Positions 26,168-35,746 of a DNA stretch of 56,690 bases are shown piece after piece. The stretch is from Lentimicrobium sp. (GTDB lineage Bacteria > Bacteroidota > Bacteroidia > Bacteroidales > Lentimicrobiaceae): NCBI GenBank assembly GCA_019429275.1, contig JAHYJC010000031.1, forward strand, positions 1 to 56,690. The letters are read 5' to 3'. Under the pieces are notes generated by a model. It ran no database searches, was not told the origin of the DNA, and saw only the letters and a list, made by a program, of their open reading frames with translations. Every line of letters starts with the position of its first letter. Position 1 is the first letter of the stretch. The translations under genes were made by a program, and so were the position numbers.

Positions 26168-27391
26168 ATGAATACGCGAATGATAAGAAAAGAAGTCCTA
26201 TTGCCTAAAATCTACAAAGGCAATGGCACAAGTGATTCCCAATGGTTTATTTATTATTCTATTCTGAAACCGGGATCCGGAACGATGGTACGTTTCAGGA
26301 TCTACGATGGTTTTAAAGAATTGAAAACAATCGAAGAAAAGGAAGCGCATGCAGATAAACTGCTTAAAAAGTGGCGCAGAAAGCTATTGAATGGCTACAA
26401 TCCCTTCTTTGAGCAGGATCAAATAAAATATGCCAGCAGGATTAAATACGATTTTATAGCTGCAAAAACCGGCAGAATCGTTGAAACCGAAAAAAACATC
26501 AGCTATTATGTAAGCGTTTATCTCGATTACATAAAACAGGATAAAAAATTGAGACCGGCGACATGGACAACTTACAAGAGTAAGTTGAGGATATTTTGTC
26601 AATGGCTTGATAAAAAGGAAATAGGCAATTGTCAGATAAGATTCTACGATATTGAAACAATAAAATTGTTTAACACTTATTTGAGGCAAAACAGAACTTC
26701 AAGCGGAAAAACATTAAATCAGTACAATGTAACCTTGCATGGTTTTTTTGAATATCTGATCAAGGAAAAGAAAAATGTGTGTCATGTTAATCCTGTTAAC
26801 GGTATAATGAGGTACGAAGAAAAAAGCACCCATCATAAAGCTTATAGTGCAGGTTACATTGATAAGATTAAAGAAAGAGTATCTGAAAGTGATCCCTGGC
26901 TTTGGTTGATGATAAAAGTGTTGTTTAACACATTGTTAAGGCCGACAGAACTGAGGTATTTACAAATGAAGCATTTTGACTGGGTAGATGGTCTGATACA
27001 TTTGCCTGGTGAAATATCAAAGAATCACAATGACAGGACCATTACTTTACCTATGCATTTACTGGAAGATTTAAGGGAGTCAGGTTATGACAAAGTTGAC
27101 CGTGAAATGTATTTGTTCGGGGCTAACAGGAAACCGGATGTAAAACATGCTTCAAAGAACTTTCTATATAATCAGATGAAGGACATTTTGATTGAACTTG
27201 GGGTTCCAAAAGGATTCACACTCTACTCATGGAAGCATACCGGTGTTCAGCAGCTGGCAAAGAAAAAAGTATCATTGATGTTTATTAAGGCTCAATTGGG
27301 GCATGCATCCTATGATCAAATGATTCCTTACATTGAGGAATTGCTTGCCCAGGGCAATGAAGAAATAAGATATGATGCTCCAAGGTTGTAA
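26168..27391 (+). CDS. int: Tyrosine recombinase/phage integrase
   Basis: A 407-aa tyrosine integrase. An N-terminal arm-binding and SAM-like core-binding domain (about 95-200; YYVSVYLDYIKQDKKLRPATWTTYKSKL) precedes the catalytic domain. Catalytic residues seen: Arg in TLLRPTELR, Lys in the GEISKNHNDR hairpin, His in SWKHTGVQQL (the usual HxxR second Arg is not there, as in several Bacteroidota integrases), His in LGHAS and nucleophile Tyr in IPYIEEL. I use ATG 26168 rather than the longer frame from 26090. It lies beside tRNA-His and should integrate the element there. Confidence 0.9.
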   Translation: MNTRMIRKEVLLPKIYKGNGTSDSQWFIYYSILKPGSGTMVRFRIYDGFKELKTIEEKEAHADKLLKKWRRKLLNGYNPFFEQDQIKYASRIKYDFIAAKTGRIVETEKNISYYVSVYLDYIKQDKKLRPATWTTYKSKLRIFCQWLDKKEIGNCQIRFYDIETIKLFNTYLRQNRTSSGKTLNQYNVTLHGFFEYLIKEKKNVCHVNPVNGIMRYEEKSTHHKAYSAGYIDKIKERVSESDPWLWLMIKVLFNTLLRPTELRYLQMKHFDWVDGLIHLPGEISKNHNDRTITLPMHLLEDLRESGYDKVDREMYLFGANRKPDVKHASKNFLYNQMKDILIELGVPKGFTLYSWKHTGVQQLAKKKVSLMFIKAQLGHASYDQMIPYIEELLAQGNEEIRYDAPRL

Positions 27392-27392
27392 T

Positions 27393-29606
27393 CTACTTTG
27401 CGACAGCCAGAATCTTTACTTCTGAAATGTGGTCATTGTAAATGTTGAAATTCATTTCTTTTATAAGAAACCGGTGGTTCTGAATGGTGTACCATTTGAG
27501 GAAGCTGATCCGGGAAATTTCAAGAGGGGTCATGATCGCGGAAAATTCCCAGGTACCCGGGGATCTTAAAAGGAAATCAATCCACTTTTTGTATCTTTTG
27601 TTATACAGGCCAAACTCTCCATCCCAACGGAGGGAGAGGGTGGCTGTATGGCCTTCTGTGACAACTCTTTCGCCTAGATAGTTAAATACATCGGGGGTGC
27701 CAAGGGGATAGAGTTTCCCAAGGCTGTCATATTGCAACCCACGATAAAAAAGAAGCGATGTTGAAAAATCGGAACTGAAATTATCAGGCAGTCCTTCAAA
27801 TGTTCCAGGTTGATGTGTAACAGGAATCAACCAATGACGGGAGTTTTCAGCACAAAGATTATGGTCAAGCAGATCATATCCATTGAGCATGATCGGAAAT
27901 ATTTTTGATGTTATTTCAAGGGTTGTCTCCCCCAGGGATTTATCAATTGATTCATGGATAAAGAAGAAATCTTTACTGTGAAATATCCAATTTAGAATGC
28001 CGAATTCTTTGTCATAGTTCCAGATATAATATTCTTTTCTCATGGTTACATAATAGCAATCATTGATTTGCATATCGGTAATTCCGGAGAGATAATTTAA
28101 GATATAAACGCTGCCTTTGAAATTTAATCCTTCGAGGCTCCGGAAGTTATCCTGTATAAAAGAATCTTCTGACACTTCTTGTTTAAGGCGGAATCCGTTA
28201 AAATGAGAAGCTTCCAGGTTAACTGATTTAGAAACAGAGGATGGGAATTCAATGAAGTTGGTATCATTCATTATATCTTCAAGGTTAGAGAGGAAAAGTG
28301 TTTTGGAAGTACTTTTATACTCCCACCCTATCCCTAAGAGATAGCAAAGATTTAGCCAGTATTCTGAAACCAGAATATTGGGAACGTGATCAGCCAGGTC
28401 AAAACCATAGCCAGAAATTATAAGATTATTTGATATCAGGTTATTTTCAGAGAATGCATTGAAAATAACGAGCTGGTTAAGATCAGGGTTTTCAAAAACA
28501 TTGTTGTTTATTGTGAAACCTAGATTTTTTGCAAGGCTTTTGATAAAAAAAGCCAGGTAAGGGAATGGGGTAAAAATATTGAATGTTGAAAATATTTGCC
28601 CTTCTGACATCCCTGACATGGTAACGGGAAAACCCAGATCATTATAGTAATTAAGGACAGGGAAAAATTTAGAATATGTTTCTTTGAAACTGATATTGTC
28701 AACCTGATAGGTATCATCTTCAATGGAATCGAAGAACTTCGGATTCTCAACAGGGAATGACGCATAATCACTTCCCGGGTACAGAAATGTTCCATTCGTG
28801 GACATAGAATCTGCAGGAAGCAGAATCTGAAGTGTAGAACCATTGGCTAAGTCGAAAGCAATAATACTTTCATAAAAATCCTCATAACTTTCAAGGAAGA
28901 TGTCCCAGGTAATTACATCGTTTATTGCCAGATCTATAACAAAGTTAGTATTTTGATAACCTGAAATATAGATGCTTTGAATGAGTATTGAATTCTTAAA
29001 AATCCTGAGTGATGCACTGGTGGAATAAGATTGGATTATATTTAATGTAAACATGAAAGCCATGGATGTATTATCAGAGGCTGTAAAGGATAATCCATTC
29101 GAATCGAATTCGTTCAATGCATTGAGTGAAATTACATCAAATGGGATGTTCAATGAATGTGTGAAAGGTTCCGGGTTTGTCAGATTGATGTATGTATCAA
29201 TTGATGAAGAAGCTTTTACCCTTATCGGGATTGAACTTTCTTGTCTGTGTCCGCCTAAATCGATATCAGAAAGTAATTTGCTTTTTAAAACGGCAGCGAG
29301 ATCACCGCTGTCAATGGGGCAGCTTATTTCATAGGCTTCTTTATTGGCCTGGGAAATAGTTGCATTTCCGGTAAATCTGAGTAATCCGAATGATAAATCA
29401 AGTTTCTTTATTATTGAAGCGGGTCCGCTGCGCGATGGCCTGTGGAAGTTGCTGAATTCTTTTCTCAGTGATTCCGTGGCAGGCAATGTAAAGTTAAAAA
29501 GATACGAGCCTTTATTTTCGAAAAGGAAGGATCTTAAAACTACCGAAATTTCAAGATCGTCGGTATCTACAAAGGATTCACCTATTTTAAGTTTAAGTGT
29601 GCTCAT
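27393..29606 (-). CDS. Phage distal tail / baseplate-like protein
   Basis: A 737-aa protein near the end of the structural block, beginning MSTLKLKIGESFVDTDDLEISVVL from ATG 29606. The first 150 residues (NKGSYLFNFTLPATE, KKLDLSFGLLRFTGNATI) look like the N-terminal domain of siphophage tail-tip hub proteins. The remainder is beta-rich with no recognised motif. Length and position between fibres/lysis genes and integrase fit a tail tip or receptor-binding role. Assignment is by context. Confidence 0.6.
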   Translation of the reverse strand: MSTLKLKIGESFVDTDDLEISVVLRSFLFENKGSYLFNFTLPATESLRKEFSNFHRPSRSGPASIIKKLDLSFGLLRFTGNATISQANKEAYEISCPIDSGDLAAVLKSKLLSDIDLGGHRQESSIPIRVKASSSIDTYINLTNPEPFTHSLNIPFDVISLNALNEFDSNGLSFTASDNTSMAFMFTLNIIQSYSTSASLRIFKNSILIQSIYISGYQNTNFVIDLAINDVITWDIFLESYEDFYESIIAFDLANGSTLQILLPADSMSTNGTFLYPGSDYASFPVENPKFFDSIEDDTYQVDNISFKETYSKFFPVLNYYNDLGFPVTMSGMSEGQIFSTFNIFTPFPYLAFFIKSLAKNLGFTINNNVFENPDLNQLVIFNAFSENNLISNNLIISGYGFDLADHVPNILVSEYWLNLCYLLGIGWEYKSTSKTLFLSNLEDIMNDTNFIEFPSSVSKSVNLEASHFNGFRLKQEVSEDSFIQDNFRSLEGLNFKGSVYILNYLSGITDMQINDCYYVTMRKEYYIWNYDKEFGILNWIFHSKDFFFIHESIDKSLGETTLEITSKIFPIMLNGYDLLDHNLCAENSRHWLIPVTHQPGTFEGLPDNFSSDFSTSLLFYRGLQYDSLGKLYPLGTPDVFNYLGERVVTEGHTATLSLRWDGEFGLYNKRYKKWIDFLLRSPGTWEFSAIMTPLEISRISFLKWYTIQNHRFLIKEMNFNIYNDHISEVKILAVAK

Positions 29607-29607
29607 G

Positions 29608-30177
29608 TTATCTTTTTTTCTGGATGACAATGTTATTATCAACTTTCATATGACCGCTGCATTCGCTGTGAAACAAAGCAGAATAGCGCCATCTGCCAAA
29701 TTTTACAAAGAGTAATTTATTGGGTCTTTCACGATAAATGACTACCGATGTTTTGTCTTTGAGCAATAAATTTTCATGGATTTTACTGTCATAAATCCAT
29801 CCGGAAAGTTTATAGCATGGTCTTTCAATATTGAAGCGTAGTGTATCAATGATTGAAAAGACAGTATCATTTCTTACAAGATAGGTTGTATCTCCCGAAA
29901 GCGGGAAGGTAACCGTATCTTTTATGGTGTATGTAGTTTGGACAATCTGAATGATTTGTTTGGGCTTGAGTCCAAGTTCTCTGGTAAGTCTGTCAATTTC
30001 AGAATACAGTTTTTTGTATTCTTTGTTTGTGACTGTTTGTTGTAGCGAGATATCTGAAAGTAATGCGCTGTAATTATCTTTAAGCCGATAATTTGATTTG
30101 ATTTCTGCCATCAGCAGGAATAAAAGAAGGGCAACAATAGCAGTCAGTACGATGTAAATTGACAAGGATCTTACCAT
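29608..30177 (-). CDS. Membrane-anchored phage protein, spanin-like
   Basis: A 189-aa protein with an N-terminal transmembrane helix (LSIYIVLTAIVALLLFLLMA), a coiled coil (about 30-75) and a beta-rich domain (YTIKDTVTFPLSGDTTYLV, DTVFSIIDTLRF). It overlaps the amidase gene by 7 bp. One membrane span plus periplasmic coiled coil next to an endolysin suggests an inner-membrane spanin. Similar proteins occur beside lysis genes in Bacteroidota phages. Confidence 0.55.
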   Translation of the reverse strand: MVRSLSIYIVLTAIVALLLFLLMAEIKSNYRLKDNYSALLSDISLQQTVTNKEYKKLYSEIDRLTRELGLKPKQIIQIVQTTYTIKDTVTFPLSGDTTYLVRNDTVFSIIDTLRFNIERPCYKLSGWIYDSKIHENLLLKDKTSVVIYRERPNKLLFVKFGRWRYSALFHSECSGHMKVDNNIVIQKKR

Positions 30178-30575
30178 GGTTCTGCTTGTACATTAAATGA
30201 AGGGCAGGCCTTGTTTGCAAATTCATTGTGACCGTGAACGGTTGCCCCGGGATAAAGCGCCAGAAGTTCTGTGACAAGGCATTTAAGCACATATCGTTGG
30301 GTAATTGTTCTTGTGTCTTTCGGCCTTCTGTTTGCTTTGTCCATCCCTCCGACATAGCAAATACCGATTGAGTTGGCATTATGATGAAGCGTATGAGCAC
30401 CGGCCATGGTTACTTCACGGCCTTTTTCGATGCGACCATCAAGCGAGATAACATAATGATAACCTATTTTCACAAACCCTCTTTGTTTATGCCATTTGTC
30501 AATTTCATAAACCGAAACGCTTCTCCCTTCCGGAGTAGCTGAGCAGTGAATGATAATTTTGTCAATTTTTCTCAT
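30171..30575 (-). CDS. N-acetylmuramoyl-L-alanine amidase (phage endolysin)
   Basis: A 134-aa amidase of the T7-lysozyme/Amidase_2 family that cuts the MurNAc-L-Ala bond at lysis. Zn ligands are visible: His in IIIHCSATPEG (about 10), His in VHGHNEF (about 116) and Cys in ACPSFNV (about 126). GYHYVISLDGRIEKGR and GAHTLHHNANSIGICYVGG complete the fold. It has no signal peptide, so it needs holin release. It overlaps both neighbours. Confidence 0.92.
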   Translation of the reverse strand: MRKIDKIIIHCSATPEGRSVSVYEIDKWHKQRGFVKIGYHYVISLDGRIEKGREVTMAGAHTLHHNANSIGICYVGGMDKANRRPKDTRTITQRYVLKCLVTELLALYPGATVHGHNEFANKACPSFNVQAEPW

Positions 30576-30891
30576 TTTTTAATTTTTCAATTTCTGTTTT
30601 AAGAAAAATGTTTTCGGATTGGATCTCATTGACTTTTCTTTGCAAGTCAATGATTTCCTGATTCATTTTGATATTTTCATTCTGCAGCTCAAGCCAGAGC
30701 TTATTAAATTCTTCTCTTTGAATTTTGAGATCGCTGTATGCATCCCGCCAGGTTCCGATGATATCACGGAGGTTTGTAACCTCTGAATTTTCTGCCTCAG
30801 CTCTTGCTTTACGTTTCGCAAACCATCCCCCACCAATGAAACCACTGACAAGTGTTAATGCATTTACGATTAATACTTCCCACCAGTGCAT
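30562..30891 (-). CDS. Small TM plus coiled-coil protein, holin/spanin-like
   Basis: A 109-aa protein: a single hydrophobic segment (WEVLIVNALTLVSGFIGGGWF) followed by a basic patch and a long charged coiled coil rich in Glu/Lys/Asn. It overlaps the amidase gene by 14 bp. Placement directly upstream of the endolysin supports a lysis role, probably holin or part of a spanin pair. No family recognised. Confidence 0.5.
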   Translation of the reverse strand: MHWWEVLIVNALTLVSGFIGGGWFAKRKARAEAENSEVTNLRDIIGTWRDAYSDLKIQREEFNKLWLELQNENIKMNQEIIDLQRKVNEIQSENIFLKTEIEKLKNEKN

Positions 30892-30895
30892 GATC

Positions 30896-31306
30896 TTAGT
30901 TGTTTAAAAGTTTAAAAAGAACCGGGTAATATTCTTCGGTTTCAATGTTCCCGAAATCATCCATGGAAAGGTTGGTGATTCTGACTTCTTTTGTGGTCTT
31001 CTGAATAAGCTCACGCATCTGATTTTGATATTCGACATTTTTCGGGTGCATGTGGTTCTTTGCAATTTCAACGATTTGTTCAGGAGTTCCCAGTTCATTG
31101 CGAAGTTTGTTGCCTTCTTCAGTCACAAATGCCTTATCCTCTGAAACCTGTTTAAGTAGATTCGACAAGTGATATTTCTTCGACAAAGAGAGTTTTTGAT
31201 TTAACAGGCCTTTCACTATGACTCCGGTGTGATCGCGGAAACCGGCAAGTTCTGTTTCGAGCGCAAGGGCTTCTTCCAGGGTGATCTTTACTTTTTTGCT
31301 TTCCAT
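30896..31306 (-). CDS. Hypothetical phage protein
   Basis: A 136-aa, mostly helical, charged soluble protein. It begins MESKKVKITLEEALALETELAGF. I recognise no domain. It lies 4 bp before the TM/coiled-coil gene and 17 bp after a fibre gene, so it is part of the late operon. Confidence 0.55.
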   Translation of the reverse strand: MESKKVKITLEEALALETELAGFRDHTGVIVKGLLNQKLSLSKKYHLSNLLKQVSEDKAFVTEEGNKLRNELGTPEQIVEIAKNHMHPKNVEYQNQMRELIQKTTKEVRITNLSMDDFGNIETEEYYPVLFKLLNN

Positions 31307-31323
31307 TTTCTGTTTGATTTAAA

Positions 31324-32778
31324 TTAATACAATTGAACTGCTGTCATTCTTGTTGCACCTGTCTGTAAAGAAGAAGGTGTTGATGCCGCAGCGTACCACC
31401 CTGTTGTTGAAGCCCACATCTGCAAACTAACAGACGAGGGTGCTCCATTTTTTATCTTTATAATCGTGCTTACACTCATGTTTACCCGATTGGTTGAAAT
31501 ACTTGAAGCATAATGCTCAGTAGCAGCGAATGATGTAAACATCCCATCTGTTATTCTCATTGCAACAATAGCTCCGGTGGTACTTGGTTTAACCATAGTA
31601 ATATGTGCCATTACAAGGTAAGTACCATCTGCAAGTGATGAAAGCGTCATTCCATCAACTGTCGTCCATGTACTTGCATTTTTCGTTGCAGCGGTGTCGC
31701 TTGACAATTCCAAATCAGTCTCATAATTGGTAAACCCACCACTACCACCGCCTATTGCGGAGAACGTAAGTTTGAGAATATTCGGATTTTCACTCTGCTC
31801 AGTAATTGAAATAGTCGAACCATCTCCAACAAATCTTACAGCTCCATAATTACTACCTGACATCGAACTACCGGACTTCAGAACCCCATACGAACCTAAA
31901 GCTGTAAGAATTGACCAACTCCCATAATTATCATAACTCAAAGCCGGAATATCTGCTGCCACAAGGCTCCTGAAAGCAGGCACACCCGATGAATTAGTAG
32001 GTGCAATCAATACATTCTTTGCTGATTGAGTATTGAGTGATACGGCAAAAGTACCTGCTGTCGTAATTTCTGCGGGAGTGACAGAGAAAATGTTAGGCAT
32101 CGTTAGTTTTACACTTGTAACCGTTCCTCCACCTCCACCACCTCCGAAAGATGCAATGGGAATCCATGCTGTCCCCGACCCGTATGTCTGGCATAGCACA
32201 TATTCAGCGTTGCCAATAACGTCGAATTGTGTTAAAAACATCACACGGTCATAATCAGTCGCTCCGTATGTTATTTCAGTTCCCCTAATGGGGTGTACCG
32301 TTGCGTATGCCACGTTTCTCTCAATTGCCGGATTTCCGCCTGTGGTAAATAACGCCTTTATATGATATTGCCCTGAACCGGTTGTAGTCATATAGGTTGT
32401 CTGCAAACCTTCGACTATCTCAGTTCCGCTTGCAGTTGTCTTTATACTTAAAGCTGTAATCAGCTGCCCGGCTCTGTGAATATTCAGGGAGCCTGTCATT
32501 GTATCTCCGGCTTTGAGTACATAAGCACTTCCTCCTGAACTTGCGTCAATGGCAGCCCTTACAGCAGCTTCGGTAGGCACAACCAAATGACTTGCAGTAC
32601 CGGCAGCCCTGACGTCGGTAACAAGGTCCTGAAAGGTCAAAATACGAAACTCCTGCGAGGGCGTTTTCATGAACAAGCCTGTTGCTTTCGCCCCAAGCCC
32701 AAGGTAGCCGGTTTCAGGGGTGCCAAGTGTAGAATGAACAAGCAGCTCAAGCTGATTCAAAAATCTTTTTCCTGACAT
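31324..32778 (-). CDS. Phage tail fibre/appendage protein
   Basis: A 484-aa Gly/Ser/Thr-rich protein. The N-terminus contains GYLGLGAKATGLFMKTPSQEFRIL and a YVLKAGDTMTGSLNI segment like that found in tail fibres. A poly-Gly stretch (about 207-214) separates it from a beta-rich C-terminal half with NVLIAPTNSSGVPAFRSLVAADIPAL, a pattern common in fibre stems, and a C-terminal head (about 370-484). Likely contributes to host binding. Confidence 0.65.
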   Translation of the reverse strand: MSGKRFLNQLELLVHSTLGTPETGYLGLGAKATGLFMKTPSQEFRILTFQDLVTDVRAAGTASHLVVPTEAAVRAAIDASSGGSAYVLKAGDTMTGSLNIHRAGQLITALSIKTTASGTEIVEGLQTTYMTTTGSGQYHIKALFTTGGNPAIERNVAYATVHPIRGTEITYGATDYDRVMFLTQFDVIGNAEYVLCQTYGSGTAWIPIASFGGGGGGGTVTSVKLTMPNIFSVTPAEITTAGTFAVSLNTQSAKNVLIAPTNSSGVPAFRSLVAADIPALSYDNYGSWSILTALGSYGVLKSGSSMSGSNYGAVRFVGDGSTISITEQSENPNILKLTFSAIGGGSGGFTNYETDLELSSDTAATKNASTWTTVDGMTLSSLADGTYLVMAHITMVKPSTTGAIVAMRITDGMFTSFAATEHYASSISTNRVNMSVSTIIKIKNGAPSSVSLQMWASTTGWYAAASTPSSLQTGATRMTAVQLY

Positions 32779-32780
32779 GG

Positions 32781-33956
32781 TTATCCGATTATGGTTACCT
32801 GATATTTATTGGCAGTTGGAGCTGTGTTGAACGAAATAACTACTGATGTGGTGTTGGGAATTGTCACTTCAACCTCTACAATGTGAAAGGGTGTTGCGGT
32901 ATCGCGTACCGAAACAACAACATTTGATGTTGCCAAACCGTGCGTAATGGTATAGCTCGTTGCAGAAGTTGAAAGCAACTGGGTGTACTTGCGGGCTCCG
33001 GTTAATGTGCCACTGGTTCCCAGCAAAGTTTTGAGGGTTGCAGGAGTAACCGCTCTGACAGCATCGGTTCCGGCATTCACCTCTGCCTGAGTTGCAAGTT
33101 CAATCAAACCTGTTCCGGTTTCCGTGGCCGGGCGGTTGTCGAGGGTATGTTTCAGGCCCTGCGGATGTACTGCCCGTGTATTATCTGTCCCTGTGAGCGT
33201 TTCAGCATTGGTTGCCAGCTCAACAATACCTTTTGCCGTTTCGGTGGCATCGACAATATCAGGTATGTTTTTATTCACAAGCGTCCAGTGTGCAAGAGTT
33301 GTCGGGTCGTCCTGTTTGGCGACCAGCATATCCCCTACCTGAACGGCTTCAGTATAGAATGTGCCGGCAACAGTTACAACATAGGTATAACCTTGTTTAA
33401 TGGTTCCTGCCGTTGGCGAGGTGTCGAGATTGGGCGTATTGGTTGCTGCATCATAACCGCCTTTGAAGACCAATGCTCCGGTTACAGCACTTTGCAAGGC
33501 AGAAATCAGCCCGTCAATTTTACTCGCCGACCATAGGTTTGTGGTTGTTGCCAATGCATCGTTCAATGCCCTGTGAATTTCGGCTGTGCCTATGTGCGTA
33601 TCAATCTGAGGGTGGGTATTCGTACCTATGTTTAAAAGGTTGGTATGGTTAACCTGTGCAAACTGAGCCGTTGTAGCAGAAGTAGCAACAAGGGCGTGTC
33701 CTGCCGTAGCCCCAGACATAGTATGATCGGCACCTAATCCGGTGTTTGTTGCAAGAACGTGAGAAGCCACAGAAGCAGCGTCCCCTAAGTAAACCCATAT
33801 CGTGCCGGTATAATACCCAAGTTTACCAATAGTCGTATCAAAGTAAACCTGCCCAGCTACGGGGCTCGATGGGGCTGTAGCAAGATTTTCAATTCTTGCT
33901 TGAGTTAATTGGTTTTTGACCAGATCGATGTCGACTAAAAAGATTTTTTTTGCCAT
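32781..33956 (-). CDS. Phage tail fibre with phage_fiber_2-like repeats
   Basis: A 391-aa fibre protein. Residues of about 25-60 read [21 protein letters not shown], a common fibre N-terminal module. Two fibre repeats lie at about 236-300: [25 protein letters not shown] and [25 protein letters not shown], each followed by P-x-x-LK. This is the classic lambdoid/T4-like tail-fibre repeat. The C-terminus (about 315-391) is a small beta domain. It lies 2 bp from the next fibre gene. Confidence 0.8.
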   Translation of the reverse strand: MAKKIFLVDIDLVKNQLTQARIENLATAPSSPVAGQVYFDTTIGKLGYYTGTIWVYLGDAASVASHVLATNTGLGADHTMSGATAGHALVATSATTAQFAQVNHTNLLNIGTNTHPQIDTHIGTAEIHRALNDALATTTNLWSASKIDGLISALQSAVTGALVFKGGYDAATNTPNLDTSPTAGTIKQGYTYVVTVAGTFYTEAVQVGDMLVAKQDDPTTLAHWTLVNKNIPDIVDATETAKGIVELATNAETLTGTDNTRAVHPQGLKHTLDNRPATETGTGLIELATQAEVNAGTDAVRAVTPATLKTLLGTSGTLTGARKYTQLLSTSATSYTITHGLATSNVVVSVRDTATPFHIVEVEVTIPNTTSVVISFNTAPTANKYQVTIIG

Positions 33957-33962
33957 GATTGT

Positions 33963-34511
33963 TTAGTTTAAAAGTACGTACCCAGCGAATGCTGCGGAAA
34001 AGTTTAAGGTTACGTTATTGTTATTTATGTGAATTATTTCTCCTTCAATTTCATTTCCCGAGGTATCAACGATTGTTACTGAAGGGATTTTATTCAGATT
34101 GTGACTGATGTTCCACTGGGTAGAAGGGATTCCCTGATTGAATATAAAATGTTTATCTGCGGTTATATCCTTCCACAGGTAGTCAAAATCATTGTCAGAT
34201 GCTTTTGTGAGCGCCTGGCCTGTGGTTCCTCCTTCAGGGTTAACCCCATTCTCACCGGCAGCCTGAACGCCTGTATCAAGATCGCCTATCCACCAATTTC
34301 CATTTTCCCCGATAAAAGGGGTTAAGCCATCTTCTCCATCAATGGAGGGATCGCCATTGATAATTACGACTTCTTTTACTCCGTTTTCATTTTCTTTAAG
34401 GCCGAATAAAATACCATCGCGAATATTCCATGAGAAGGTGGATGGATCCATCGAGTTAATCGAGGGAACCTTCCCGGGTATTTTGCTTAGTATAAATTTT
34501 AAAAGGCCCAT
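33963..34511 (-). CDS. Phage tail appendage protein with collagen-like Gly repeats
   Basis: A 182-aa protein. An N-terminal region of 50 residues precedes Gly-rich, collagen-like short repeats (IDGEDGLTPFIGENGNW, GVQAAGENGVNPEGG) and a GQALTKASDNDFDYLWKDI element seen in many fibre proteins. The last 60 residues form a beta domain related in layout to the end of the neighbouring fibre. Its ATG shares a base with the preceding stop. Confidence 0.6.
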   Translation of the reverse strand: MGLLKFILSKIPGKVPSINSMDPSTFSWNIRDGILFGLKENENGVKEVVIINGDPSIDGEDGLTPFIGENGNWWIGDLDTGVQAAGENGVNPEGGTTGQALTKASDNDFDYLWKDITADKHFIFNQGIPSTQWNISHNLNKIPSVTIVDTSGNEIEGEIIHINNNNVTLNFSAAFAGYVLLN

Positions 34512-35695
34512 TATTCAGTTTCTACGTATTGTTTGATTGAGTATTCGTACTCAAATTCAGCGAAAAAGATATTTGTTGAATCTTTTTTGCGCAGGATTTT
34601 GGAGTCATGAAAAACGATCTGGTAAAGGTTGCTGCCTATAATTTCATAGACTTCTTTGCTTTCAAAGAATTCGGCAAGCCAGAAGATTGTATCGGCTGAA
34701 ACATAGCCTGTCCTGGCGGTTATGTATTCAGATGTTTTTATGAATCCTGTTTTTTTGTTGGGTAGCTCAAGCAGGCCAGGGGACTGTTGATCCACATTGA
34801 TGTAATCATATTCGCTTGTCAATTCTGATATTCCTGTTGCCAGGAATGTATCGTAGCCGGCCAGCGAATTGGCAAAAATAAACTGACGTTCTGCCAGGTT
34901 AATTTTGTAATCCATCAGGAAGGTCTTTGTCTGACTTACTTCTTCTGTCAGATTCATTACTGTAACATCATAAGATTCCAGTATTTTCCCCGGGTGGTTC
35001 TGGGAAATATAATATCCCAGGTTCAGGATGGAATAGCCTACTGAAAACTCGATGATGTTATAGGCATTTATTTCCACTGTTTGTTGGGCCGGATAATAAA
35101 CATTCGTGGTATTATCCGTAAAGTAAAGGTTGACTTTCAGGTTTAAGAATTTACCTGTCTGGGGCAACCAATAAACGAGGAAATAGAGTTTTTGAATTTG
35201 TTCTTTTTTTGTTTGGATTGAATCGGGAGAAAAAGTCAAAAATGATTTGGCGGATATTACCCATTGAAGAAATGAGGTATACTGCGCATAGAATGAGTTT
35301 TTCTTCCATTCTGGGATTTTCCCTTTAACTACGTATCTCTGTTCTAATGTCGTATGATGCTGGGAGTTTTCACCCCAGGTTTCATTGATCAGCAGTTTAT
35401 ATTGTTTACAAAGATTCGGCCTGATTGACCAGGGCACATTTCCCTGTTCGGGGAAATGGAACTGTTTTGTTTGCTGCAGACCGGAGATAAAGTAATCTGA
35501 TAAATCAACATCGGCCGTCCCAAGGGGGGCAGGGTAAAGCACTTCTCTTCCGAGGTAGATATTATTAACCGAATAATAAGGATCAATATAAACACTGATA
35601 TTTTCTGTCCCTGTTGGCAGGTCTGTGGCAATCCGGAAAATCATCGGATTATCACAAAGGGCTACAATCAGGGGTTTTTTAATGAAAGTAATCAT
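34511..35695 (-). CDS. Phage tail/baseplate protein of unknown family
   Basis: A 394-aa beta-rich protein (PLIVALCDNPMIFRIATD at the start; KTGFIKTSEYITARTGYVS, YQIVFHDSKILRKKDS near the end). No domain recognised. Position directly after the tape measure suggests a distal tail or hub component. Confidence 0.55.
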   Translation of the reverse strand: MITFIKKPLIVALCDNPMIFRIATDLPTGTENISVYIDPYYSVNNIYLGREVLYPAPLGTADVDLSDYFISGLQQTKQFHFPEQGNVPWSIRPNLCKQYKLLINETWGENSQHHTTLEQRYVVKGKIPEWKKNSFYAQYTSFLQWVISAKSFLTFSPDSIQTKKEQIQKLYFLVYWLPQTGKFLNLKVNLYFTDNTTNVYYPAQQTVEINAYNIIEFSVGYSILNLGYYISQNHPGKILESYDVTVMNLTEEVSQTKTFLMDYKINLAERQFIFANSLAGYDTFLATGISELTSEYDYINVDQQSPGLLELPNKKTGFIKTSEYITARTGYVSADTIFWLAEFFESKEVYEIIGSNLYQIVFHDSKILRKKDSTNIFFAEFEYEYSIKQYVETE

Positions 35696-35746
35696 GTCTG
35701 TTTTTTGACAAATGAAATGGAAAAAAAAGCAAGATAAAAAGACAAA